A stretch of DNA of 64,000 nucleotides from Kutzneria buriramensis (GTDB lineage Bacteria; Actinomycetota; Actinomycetes; Mycobacteriales; Pseudonocardiaceae), in NCBI RefSeq assembly GCF_003387475.1, contig NZ_QUNO01000002.1, positions 248,001-312,000 of the forward strand, given 5' to 3'. Below the pieces are notes generated by a model. It was given only the letters and a program-made list of their open reading frames with translations. It had not been told where the DNA came from and ran no database searches. This document shows, one piece after another, positions 57,793 through 64,000 of this stretch. Each line of letters opens with the position of its first letter. The first letter of the stretch is position 1. The position numbers and the translations under genes were made by a program.

Positions 57793-58747
57793 CTTCCCGC
57801 GGTTCACCGCCGCCGCCGTGCAGGCCGCGCCCGTCTACCTGGATGCCGCCGCCACCGTCGACAAGGCCGTGGCGCTGATCCACGAGGCCGCCGGCAACGG
57901 CGCGCGGCTGGTGGCGTTCCCCGAGGTCTTCGTGCCGGGCTACCCGTACTGGAACTGGACCATGAACCCGGTCGACGGTTCTCCTTGGTACGAACGGCTT
58001 TACAGGTCGTCCATCGACGTCCCCGGCCCGTACGTGGAGACGCTCTGCGCCGCCGCGGCGGCCACCGGCTGCACCGTTGTCATCGGCGTCAACGAACGCG
58101 GCCCGCACAGCCTCGGCGTGCTGTACAACAGCGTGCTGATCATCGGCCCCGACGGCACGCTGCTGGGCGTGCACCGCAAGCTCGTGCCGACCTGGGCCGA
58201 GAAGCTCACCTGGTCGAACGGCGACGGCAGTTCGCTGCGCGTGCACCAGACCCCGATCGGGCCGCTCGGCGCGCTGGCCTGCGGCGAGAACACCAACACC
58301 CTCGCCCGCTTCACGCTGCTGGCCCAGGGCGAGCTCGTGCACGTCGCCAACTACATCTCGCTGCCGGTCGCGCCGGCCGACTACGACATGTCCGACGCCA
58401 TCGCCATCCGCACCGCCGCGCACTGCTTCGAGGGCAAGCTGTTCTCCATCGTCGCCTGTTCCACCATCACCGAGGAGATGATCGAGATCGCCGCCGGCGA
58501 CAACGCCGTGATCGCCGAGCGGATGCGCCGCAAGCGCAGCGCCCTGTCCGGCGTCTTCGGCCCCGACGGCCGCCCGCTCGTCGACCCGCTGGTCGACGAG
58601 GAGGGAATCGTCTACGCCGAGATCGACCTGGCCCGCTGCATCCAGCCCAAGCAGATGCACGACATCATCGGGCACTACAACCGGTTCGACATCTTCCACC
58701 TCACCGTCGACAACACGCCCCGGGCGCCGGTCACCTTCACCGCCTAG
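57785..58747 (+). CDS. Nitrilase (carbon-nitrogen hydrolase)
   Basis: A 320-residue nitrilase with the Glu-Lys-Cys triad: Glu in LVAFPEVFVPGYPYW near residue 45, Lys in GVHRKLVPTWAEK, Cys in ALACGENTNTLARF. GVNERGP and the W-x-x-G-D-G-S segment WSNGDGSS follow the nitrilase-branch pattern rather than amidase or beta-ureidopropionase. GGAGGG precedes the ATG. Its start lies inside the last 8 nt of the hydroxylase gene, so it is part of the aromatic operon. It may turn an aromatic nitrile into the acid that the ligase activates; the substrate is inference. Confidence 0.92.
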   Translation: MDDFPRFTAAAVQAAPVYLDAAATVDKAVALIHEAAGNGARLVAFPEVFVPGYPYWNWTMNPVDGSPWYERLYRSSIDVPGPYVETLCAAAAATGCTVVIGVNERGPHSLGVLYNSVLIIGPDGTLLGVHRKLVPTWAEKLTWSNGDGSSLRVHQTPIGPLGALACGENTNTLARFTLLAQGELVHVANYISLPVAPADYDMSDAIAIRTAAHCFEGKLFSIVACSTITEEMIEIAAGDNAVIAERMRRKRSALSGVFGPDGRPLVDPLVDEEGIVYAEIDLARCIQPKQMHDIIGHYNRFDIFHLTVDNTPRAPVTFTA

Positions 58748-58757
58748 GGTTGGGCGC

Positions 58758-59681
58758 ATGAGTTCCACATCGATCGGCTCCCTGACCGTCGGCCCGCTCT
58801 GCCTCGGCACGAACGTGTTCGGCCGGGCCGTGGACAACGCCGCCGACGCCGCCCGCATCCTCGACGCCTTCGTCGACGGCGGCGGCGATTTCGTCGACAC
58901 CGCCGACCTGTACGGCAACACGGTGTCCGAGACGTTCATCGGCGAGTGGCTGGCCGGCCGGGGCCGGCGCGACGACGTCGTGGTCGCGACCAAGATCGGC
59001 TGGCCGACCAACGAGGTGCACAAGGGTCTCAAGCCGGACACCATGCGGGCCGCCGTGGACGACTGCCTGCGCCGGCTGCGGTCCGACCGGATCGACCTGC
59101 TCTACACCCATCACGACGACGAGACGGTGACCATCCCGGAGATCGTCGGCACCCTCGACGAGTTCGTCCGGGCGGGCAAGGTGCGGGAGATCGCCGCCTC
59201 CAACCTCTCACCCGAACGGCTGACGGAGTCGCTGGACTTCTCCGCCGCCAACGGCACCGCTCGCTACGTTGCGTTGCAGCCTCACTACAGTCTGATGTCG
59301 CGGGACACGTACGAGGGCCCGCTGGCCGACGTCGCCGAGAAGTTCGACCTGGCCGTCTTCCCGTACTTCTCGCTGGCCATGGGCTTCCTCACCGGCAAGC
59401 ACCGCCCCGGCGTGGAGGCTGACTCGATGCGGTCCGGGGCCGTCGCCGGCTACGTGAACTCGGAGCGGGGCCGGCGGGTGCTCGAGGTCATGGACCAGAT
59501 CGCCGCCGAGACCGGCGCCGACCTCGCCTCCATCGCCCTGGCCTGGCTCAGCTCGCGCCGGCAGGTCGCGGCCCCGATCGCCAGCGCCCGCAAGCTCGAC
59601 CAGCTGCCGGCCCTGCTGGCCGCGGCGAGCCTCCAGCTCACCCCCGCCCAACTGGACGCCCTCACCACCGCCTCCGCGTGA
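58758..59681 (+). CDS. Aldo/keto reductase
   Basis: A 307-residue TIM-barrel NADPH-dependent reductase. Catalytic tetrad: Asp and Tyr in VDTADLYGNTVSE, Lys in VVATKIGW, His in LLYTHHDDE. Cofactor-binding residues occur near IASARKLDQL at the C-terminus. FPYFSLAMGFLTGKHRPG is the usual substrate-loop region. It follows the nitrilase by 10 nt and is probably the last gene of that transcript, ending at paired hairpins. Role in the aromatic pathway is not evident; aldehyde or ketone detoxification is a reasonable guess. Confidence 0.91.
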   Translation: MSSTSIGSLTVGPLCLGTNVFGRAVDNAADAARILDAFVDGGGDFVDTADLYGNTVSETFIGEWLAGRGRRDDVVVATKIGWPTNEVHKGLKPDTMRAAVDDCLRRLRSDRIDLLYTHHDDETVTIPEIVGTLDEFVRAGKVREIAASNLSPERLTESLDFSAANGTARYVALQPHYSLMSRDTYEGPLADVAEKFDLAVFPYFSLAMGFLTGKHRPGVEADSMRSGAVAGYVNSERGRRVLEVMDQIAAETGADLASIALAWLSSRRQVAAPIASARKLDQLPALLAAASLQLTPAQLDALTTASA

Positions 59682-59685
59682 TGCG

Positions 59686-59740
59686 GGGAAGGGGGCTTTC
59701 CTGCATTCAACGCAGGGAAAGCCCCCTTCCCTGCGTTGAA
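59686..59740. terminator. Two overlapping, mutually exclusive hairpins after the aldo/keto reductase
   Basis: Hairpin A pairs GGGAAGGGGGCTTTCC (59686-59701) with GGAAAGCCCCCTTCCC (59716-59731). Hairpin B pairs TTCAACGCAGGGAA (59706-59719) with TTCCCTGCGTTGAA (59727-59740). Both are perfect and share 59716-59719 and 59727-59731, so only one can form at a time. It resembles the GGAAGG-type hairpin family at 23391 and 49779 and lies 5 nt after the stop codon; terminator or attenuator are both possible. Confidence 0.8.
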
Positions 59741-59752
59741 ATCCGTGCCGAT

Positions 59753-59779
59753 TTGACAAACTCCGTTGCTGAAACTGCA
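59753..59779 (+). promoter_or_regulatory. Candidate promoter/operator of the XRE-cupin gene
   Basis: TTGACA at 59753-59758 lies inside the symmetric TTTGACAAA (59752-59760), and TTGC-tgaaact-GCAA (59766-59780) follows. No good ribosome binding site precedes the ATG at 59780, so the mRNA may be leaderless or nearly so. The repeats are suitable for autoregulation by the XRE protein. Confidence 0.4.
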
Positions 59780-60367
59780 ATGGAAGGCATGGACGAGCTG
59801 GAGCAGGTGCTGACCGAGGTGGGCCCCCGGCTGCGGGCCCTGCGCGAGAGCCGCAGCGTCACGCTGGCAGCCCTGTCCAAGGCCACCGGCATCTCGGTCA
59901 GCACCCTGTCCCGGCTGGAGTCCGGCGGCCGCAAACCCAGCCTGGAGCTGCTGCTCCCGCTGGCCAAGGCGCACCAGGTGCCGCTGGACGAGCTGGTCGG
60001 CGCGCCGCCGACGGGGGACCCGCGGGTGCACCTCCAGCCGATGCGCCGCGGCGACGAGACGATCATCCCGCTGAACCGCCAGCCGGGCGGCCTCCGCGCG
60101 TTCAAGCACATCATCCCGGCCAACAGCCGACTCACGCCGGAGCCGAAGACGCACGAGGGCTACGAGTGGATGTACGTGCTGAACGGGCGGCTGCGGCTGG
60201 TCCTCGGCCAGCACGACGTGATTATGAAGACGGGCGAGGTGGCGGAGTTCGACACGCACGTGCCGCACTGGTTCGGCAACGGCGACGACCGCCCGGTGGA
60301 GATCCTCAGCCTGTTCGGCCCCCAGGGCGAGCGGATGCACGTCCGCGCGGCCCCCAAGCAGTCCTAA
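59780..60367 (+). CDS. XRE-family regulator with C-terminal cupin domain
   Basis: A 195-residue two-domain regulator. Residues 10-65 form the HTH (LRALRESRSVTLAALSKATG then SVSTLSRLESGGRKPSLELL). Residues about 115-185 are a small cupin with THEGYEWMYVLNGRLRLVLG and EFDTHVPHWFGN, able to bind a metal or small ligand. ATG 59780 is chosen; an ATG at 59789 is also possible, and longer forms would run through the hairpins. Such regulators often control neighbouring detoxification or transport genes. Its stop overlaps the convergent DUF218 stop. Confidence 0.88.
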   Translation: MEGMDELEQVLTEVGPRLRALRESRSVTLAALSKATGISVSTLSRLESGGRKPSLELLLPLAKAHQVPLDELVGAPPTGDPRVHLQPMRRGDETIIPLNRQPGGLRAFKHIIPANSRLTPEPKTHEGYEWMYVLNGRLRLVLGQHDVIMKTGEVAEFDTHVPHWFGNGDDRPVEILSLFGPQGERMHVRAAPKQS

Positions 60368-60927
60368 CAGGCCGTCTGGAAGGCCAGGGCCTTCACGCTG
60401 GCCGCCCACTGGTACGGGATCTGCCGGAACCAGTACAGCCACGGCAGCGGCGACTCCGCCACGTACACGGTGCCGGGGAAGCACCGGCCGATCCGCAGCC
60501 GCGCGCGCAGGGCGTGGTCGGGCGTGGTGACGATGATGATCGACTTCCAGTGCCGCTGCGCCGCCGTGGCCGCGATGTAGTGCGCCTCGCCGCGCGTGGT
60601 GCCGGGTTTCGGGTTGAAACACAGCACCTCGACGTCGGGCGTCGCCGGCAGGCAGGTGTGCTTGCCGTCCTCCAGTTGGGTCGTCGACTGCACGACCACG
60701 GGCGCCCGCCCCTGATGCACCAGCGCCATCGTGGCGGCGTCGCGGATGCCCGGCCCGGCGAGCTCGATGATGGCGTCGACGTGCGCCGGCAGCGGTGGCA
60801 GGTCGGGCGCCACGAAGATCCGGACCGTCGCCACCCCGAACAGGACGACCGCCAGGACGGCGACGACAGCGAGCTTGCGGCGCATAGCCGCTACATCGTT
60901 CGGTCGCACGGAGACGTTGCCATCCAC
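60364..60927 (-). CDS. DUF218 (SanA/YdcF/ElyC-like) membrane-anchored protein
   Basis: A 187-residue protein with one N-terminal transmembrane segment (KLAVVAVLAVVLFGVATVRI) and an extracytoplasmic DUF218 domain: HVDAIIELAGPG, the acidic EAHYIAATAAQRHW and SIIIVTTPDHALRARL with the R-x-R-x-x-x-C-F ending. Family members are linked to cell-envelope integrity. GTG 60927 has GAGGG 8 nt upstream; ATG 60885 just before the membrane segment is the alternative. It diverges from the UMP-kinase-like gene with only 20 nt between starts, and is convergent with the XRE gene, where the two stop codons overlap. Confidence 0.82.
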   Translation of the reverse strand: MDGNVSVRPNDVAAMRRKLAVVAVLAVVLFGVATVRIFVAPDLPPLPAHVDAIIELAGPGIRDAATMALVHQGRAPVVVQSTTQLEDGKHTCLPATPDVEVLCFNPKPGTTRGEAHYIAATAAQRHWKSIIIVTTPDHALRARLRIGRCFPGTVYVAESPLPWLYWFRQIPYQWAASVKALAFQTAC

Positions 60928-60947
60928 AACGTCTACCCTCGGGGGCC

Positions 60948-61691
60948 GTGCGTCGCATCGTGGTCAAGTTGAGCGGCCGGGCCATCGCCGGCCCGGACGA
61001 GTACGGGTTCAGCGCCGCCGCGCTGGACCACCTGGCGTCCGAAGTGGTCTCCGTGCGCCGGCTGGGTGTCCAGGTGGCGGTCGTGGTCGGCGGCGGCAAC
61101 GTGTTCCGGGGCAACCGGTCCGACGCCTGGGGTATCGACCGGGTGGAGGCCGACAACATCGGCATGCTCGGCACCGTCATCAACAGCCTGCTGCTGCGCG
61201 GCCGCCTGACCGCGCTGGGCGAGCCGGACGTGCGGGTGATGACCGCGGTGCCGATCGACGCCGTCGCCGAGCCGTACATCCGGCTGCGCGCGATGCACCA
61301 TCTGGAGAAAGGGGCGGTGGTCGTGCTGGCCGCCGGGATCGGCCAACCGTTCGTCACCACTGACTACCCCAGCGTGCAGCGGGCCATCGAGGTCGACGCG
61401 GACGCGCTGCTGGTCGCCAAGCACGGCGTCGACGGCGTCTACGACAGCGACCCGCACAAGCACCCCGAGGCGCTGCGGTTCCGCAAGCTGACGTACGCCC
61501 ACGTGCTGGAGCAGGGGCTGGCCGTGATGGACCAGTCCGCGTTCATCCTGGCCCGCGACCACAAGCTGCCGATGCACGTGTTCGACATCGAGCAGAGCGG
61601 CGTGATGGCGGCGATCTGCCGTGGCGAGCGGCGCGGCACCTACATCGGGCCGGACGTGGAACGCTCTGCCCACGCGTTCGATCGGCGGTAG
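60948..61691 (+). CDS. UMP kinase (PyrH)-like amino acid kinase family protein
   Basis: A 247-residue PyrH-type kinase. It has VVKLSGRAIAG at the N-terminus (LSGEA in canonical PyrH), VVVGGGNVFRGN, DNIGMLGTVINSLLLRG and TTDYPSVQRAIEVDADALL followed by KHGVDGVYDSDPHK, all matching the bacterial UMP kinase pattern. The canonical pyrH lies with tsf and frr; here there is none, so this is likely a paralogue. GTG start lacks a strong ribosome binding site. The ligD gene starts 10 nt after its stop, so the two are probably co-transcribed. Activity on UMP or another nucleotide is unproven. Confidence 0.88.
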   Translation: MRRIVVKLSGRAIAGPDEYGFSAAALDHLASEVVSVRRLGVQVAVVVGGGNVFRGNRSDAWGIDRVEADNIGMLGTVINSLLLRGRLTALGEPDVRVMTAVPIDAVAEPYIRLRAMHHLEKGAVVVLAAGIGQPFVTTDYPSVQRAIEVDADALLVAKHGVDGVYDSDPHKHPEALRFRKLTYAHVLEQGLAVMDQSAFILARDHKLPMHVFDIEQSGVMAAICRGERRGTYIGPDVERSAHAFDRR

Positions 61692-61701
61692 CCTGGCCGG
61701 C

Positions 61702-63075
61702 ATGGCCGATCTCGGCGAGTACCGGCGGAAACGGGATGCCCGGCGCACCCCGGAGCCGGTGCCGGCGGAGGGCCCGCTGCCGGTCGGTGACGACGACGTC
61801 TTCGTGGTGCAGGAGCACCACGCCACCCGCCTGCACTACGACGTGCGCTTCGAGCGGGACGGCGTGCTGGTGTCGTGGGCGGTGCCGAAGGGGCTGGTGA
61901 TGAGCCCCGGCGCGGTGCGCCTGGCCGTGCACACCGAGGATCACCCGATGGAGTACGCCGCCTTCGAGGGGGACATCCCCAAGAAGGAGTACGGCGGCGG
62001 CCATGTGTCCATTTGGGACCGTGGCACCTACGAGACGCACAAGTGGACCGACTACGAGATCGACGTCACCTTCCACGGGGAGCGGCTGGACGGCCGCTAT
62101 GTGTTCATCCAGAAGGAGGACAAGGACTGGCTGGTCCGCAAGCGCGGCAAGCGGGTCAACACCTCCACCATGGTCGAGGTCGAGGTCGAGGGCCGGCGGC
62201 TGAAGCTGACCAACCTGGAGAAGGTGCTCTACCCGGACGGCTTCACCAAGGCGCACGTCATCGACTACTACCGCCAGGTCGCGCCGTTCCTGCTGGACCA
62301 CCTGGCCGAGCGGCCGGTCACGTTGAAGCGTTTTCCCGACGGCGTGGACGCGGAGTCGTTCTTCGAGAAGAACGTGTCCCGGCACGCGCCGGAGTGGTTG
62401 CGCACCATGACCCTGCCGACGCCGGGCAGCTCCCGGGGCGCGGAGACGCTGGACTTCGCGATGATCGATGACCTGCCGGGACTGGTGTGGGCGGCCAATC
62501 TCGCCGCCCTGGAGCTGCATATTCCACAGTGGACCGTCGGCCCGCGCGGCGGCGTGCGGGAGCCGGACCTGCTGGTGTTCGACCTGGATCCCGGGCCCGG
62601 CACCACGCTCCTCGAGTGCGCCCGGGCGGCGCTGGACATCCGGGAGATCCTGGCCGAGGACGGGCTCACCGGCTTCCCGAAGACCAGCGGCGCCAAGGGG
62701 ATGCAGCTCTACGTGCCGGTGCGGGTGACGGTCGCCGAGCGAACCTCCGAGTACGCCAGGGAAGTCGCGCAGCGGCTGGCGTCGGAACACTCCGACCGGT
62801 ACGTGGCCGTGATGGCCAAGGCGCGGCGGGCGGAGCGGGTCTTCGTTGACTGGAGCCAGAACAACACCGCCAAGACGACCATCGCGCCGTATTCGCTGCG
62901 GGCCCGCGACCTGCCGACGGTGTCCACGCCCGTCACCTGGCGCGAGGTGGAACGCTGCCGCAAGCCCGACGACCTGGTCTTCACCGCCCCGGATGTGCTG
63001 AAGCGGCTGGACAGGCACGGGGATCTGCTGGCCGAGCTGCACAAGGAGCCCGGCCGCCTGCCTACACGGCGCTGA
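61702..63075 (+). CDS. LigD-type protein: 3'-phosphoesterase plus polymerase/primase domains
   Basis: A 457-residue NHEJ protein with two domains. Residues about 30-150 are the LigD 3'-phosphoesterase (HHATRLHYDVRFERDG, EYAAFEGDIPKKEYGGG). Residues about 170-440 are the archaeo-eukaryotic primase-like polymerase: TNLEKVLYPDGFTKAHVIDYY, the metal Asp pair in LVFDLDPGPG, and TSGAKGMQLYVPV. The ATP-dependent ligase domain is absent, so it must act with a separate ligase; no Ku gene is seen in this window. It fills and trims double-strand-break ends. Its end overlaps the convergent Sir2 gene by 14 nt. Confidence 0.93.
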   Translation: MADLGEYRRKRDARRTPEPVPAEGPLPVGDDDVFVVQEHHATRLHYDVRFERDGVLVSWAVPKGLVMSPGAVRLAVHTEDHPMEYAAFEGDIPKKEYGGGHVSIWDRGTYETHKWTDYEIDVTFHGERLDGRYVFIQKEDKDWLVRKRGKRVNTSTMVEVEVEGRRLKLTNLEKVLYPDGFTKAHVIDYYRQVAPFLLDHLAERPVTLKRFPDGVDAESFFEKNVSRHAPEWLRTMTLPTPGSSRGAETLDFAMIDDLPGLVWAANLAALELHIPQWTVGPRGGVREPDLLVFDLDPGPGTTLLECARAALDIREILAEDGLTGFPKTSGAKGMQLYVPVRVTVAERTSEYAREVAQRLASEHSDRYVAVMAKARRAERVFVDWSQNNTAKTTIAPYSLRARDLPTVSTPVTWREVERCRKPDDLVFTAPDVLKRLDRHGDLLAELHKEPGRLPTRR

Positions 63076-63934
63076 CCAGCTCCGTCAGGGCCTCGCCGAG
63101 CGGGCGGTCGACCCGGACCGTCGCCTCCTTGTCGCCGCGGGTGCGGCCGTGGTTGATGATCAGCACCGGCTTGCCGGCCTTCGCCGCGTGCCGCACGAAG
63201 CGCAGCCCGGACATGACCGTCAGCGAGGAACCCAGCACCAGCAAGGCATCGGAGTCGTCGACGAGCCGGTAACACTGCTCGACCCGGGGCCGCGGCACGT
63301 TCTCGCCGAAGAACACGACGTCCGGCTTGAGCACGCCCCGGTCGCAGTCCGTGCAGTCCACCAGCTCGAAACCGGCCACCACCTGCTCGTCCAGCTCGAC
63401 GTCGCCGTCCGGGTTGATCCTGGTCGCCACGCCGCCGAAGGCGGGATTGGCGGTGTGCAGCCGGACATCCAGCTCGTCGCGGCCGGTCGTGGTGCGGCAG
63501 CCGAGGCAGATCACCCGGTCCAGGCTGCCGTGCAGCTCGATCACGTCCCTCGCGCCGGCCGCCTGGTGCAGGCCGTCGACGTTCTGCGTGATGACGCCCG
63601 TGAGAAAACCGCGTTGCTGCAAGGTGGCGACCGCGCGGTGGCCGTCGTTCGGGGCGGCCCGGGCGATGGTCCGCCAGCCGACGTGACTGCGGGCCCAGTA
63701 TCGGCGCCGGCCGTGCTCGCTGGCGACGAAGTCGTCGTAGGTCATCGGGACGTGCCGCTTGAGGCGGCCGGTGTCGCTGCGGTAGTCGGGGATGCCCGAC
63801 TCGGTGGAGATGCCGGCGCCGCTCAGGACGGCGACCCGACCGCGCCCGACGACGTCCACGACCTCGGCCAGGCTGGTGGTCCGGGGCAGCTCGGCGTCGG
63901 GGTCCGTCCAGGTCAGGGTGGGGCGAGTCCGCAC
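63062..63934 (-). CDS. Sir2-family NAD-dependent protein deacylase
   Basis: A 290-residue sirtuin. NAD-binding and catalytic motifs are GAGISTESGIPDYRS, TQNVDGLHQAAG and the catalytic His in IELHGSLDRV. A four-Cys zinc site is formed by CLGC and CTDC. VVFFGENVP and LGSSLTVMSG complete the NAD pocket. The N-terminus has about 30 residues before the core. It removes acyl groups from lysines, possibly from acyl-CoA synthetases, a frequent sirtuin target in actinomycetes. It is convergent with ligD. Confidence 0.94.
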   Translation of the reverse strand: MRTRPTLTWTDPDAELPRTTSLAEVVDVVGRGRVAVLSGAGISTESGIPDYRSDTGRLKRHVPMTYDDFVASEHGRRRYWARSHVGWRTIARAAPNDGHRAVATLQQRGFLTGVITQNVDGLHQAAGARDVIELHGSLDRVICLGCRTTTGRDELDVRLHTANPAFGGVATRINPDGDVELDEQVVAGFELVDCTDCDRGVLKPDVVFFGENVPRPRVEQCYRLVDDSDALLVLGSSLTVMSGLRFVRHAAKAGKPVLIINHGRTRGDKEATVRVDRPLGEALTELVSAV

Positions 63935-63949
63935 CCACCCAGCTTACGT

Positions 63950-64000
63950 TCAGCGCGCCGGCGGTGTGGTCTGCGTGATCTGGACCAGGAAGTCGGCGTT
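63950..64000 (-). CDS. C-terminal end of an unidentified gene, truncated by the window
   Basis: Read on the minus strand the frame is open from the window end and gives NADFLVQITQTTPPAR followed by TGA at 63950-63952. The stop lies 15 nt upstream of the Sir2 start, so it could be an upstream gene of the same transcript. Too little is present for identification. Confidence 0.35.
   Translation of the reverse strand, partial: NADFLVQITQTTPPAR

Overview
The window is GC-rich actinomycete DNA. Long overlapping reading frames, GTG starts and ATGA/GTGA stop-start overlaps are common. A modular type I polyketide synthase, a mycofactocin locus and a CoA-dependent salicylate/gentisate locus together suggest a Pseudonocardiales-type filamentous actinomycete; the genus cannot be fixed from sequence alone. 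No rRNA, tRNA, CRISPR array, transposase or replication origin was seen.

Region 1 (1-24.7 kb) is the right part of a biosynthetic gene cluster. It opens with the 3' end of a fold-type III PLP decarboxylase, followed by the two subunits of a B12-dependent glutamate (methylaspartate) mutase. Then come a 5298-residue PKS (ACP, then three KS-AT-DH-KR-ACP modules) and a 1747-residue single-module PKS (KS-AT-DH-KR-ACP), and a type II thioesterase. Mutase plus decarboxylase plus an N-terminal loading ACP is the signature of vicenistatin-type macrolactams, which start from 3-methylaspartate decarboxylated to 3-aminoisobutyrate. All four ATs look malonyl-specific and every module carries DH and KR, so this stretch should build a polyene on a beta-amino acyl starter. 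The adenylation, acyl-transfer, terminal PKS and cyclising genes must lie outside the window.

Region 2 (24.4-31.3 kb) is mixed: a lone PqqD-like protein, a mycofactocin-type SDR, a VOC protein, a large exported serine peptidase with sedolisin-like active-site motifs, and a cytochrome P450 with its small ferredoxin.

Region 3 (31.4-43.6 kb) is a complete-looking, extended mycofactocin operon. mftR diverges from mftA (31-residue precursor, not in the usual ORF size range), mftB, mftC, two FadH/OYE flavoenzymes, ETF alpha, a FixC-like flavoprotein, a FixX-like ferredoxin, ETF beta, an SDR, mftF and mftE. Nearly all of these genes overlap. No mftD-type or mftG-type gene is present, and the ETF/FixCX set suggests another electron path out of reduced mycofactocin.

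Region 4 (43.6-50.7 kb) carries a drug-efflux MFS gene divergent from an SDR with a strong palindromic operator between them, a 101-bp tandem repeat, an HxlR regulator divergent from a quinone-reductase-like gene, a TetR/M14 carboxypeptidase pair and a DUF574 methyltransferase.

Region 5 (50.7-60.4 kb) is an aromatic catabolic island. It encodes an aryl-CoA ligase, a PaaX-type regulator, a fumarylpyruvate-hydrolase-like protein and gentisate 1,2-dioxygenase on the minus strand. Divergent from these are a hotdog thioesterase, a fused salicylyl-CoA/2-aminobenzoyl-CoA hydroxylase-oxidoreductase and a nitrilase, then an aldo/keto reductase and an XRE-cupin regulator. The likely route is aromatic nitrile to acid, aryl-CoA, gentisyl-CoA and gentisate, followed by ring cleavage.

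Region 6 (60.4-64 kb) holds a DUF218 membrane protein, a stand-alone UMP-kinase-like gene, a two-domain LigD (phosphoesterase plus polymerase), a Sir2 deacylase and the tail of an unidentified gene.

Several intergenic gaps hold long perfect hairpins. Two share an identical 15-bp arm core and look like members of a dispersed repeat family.
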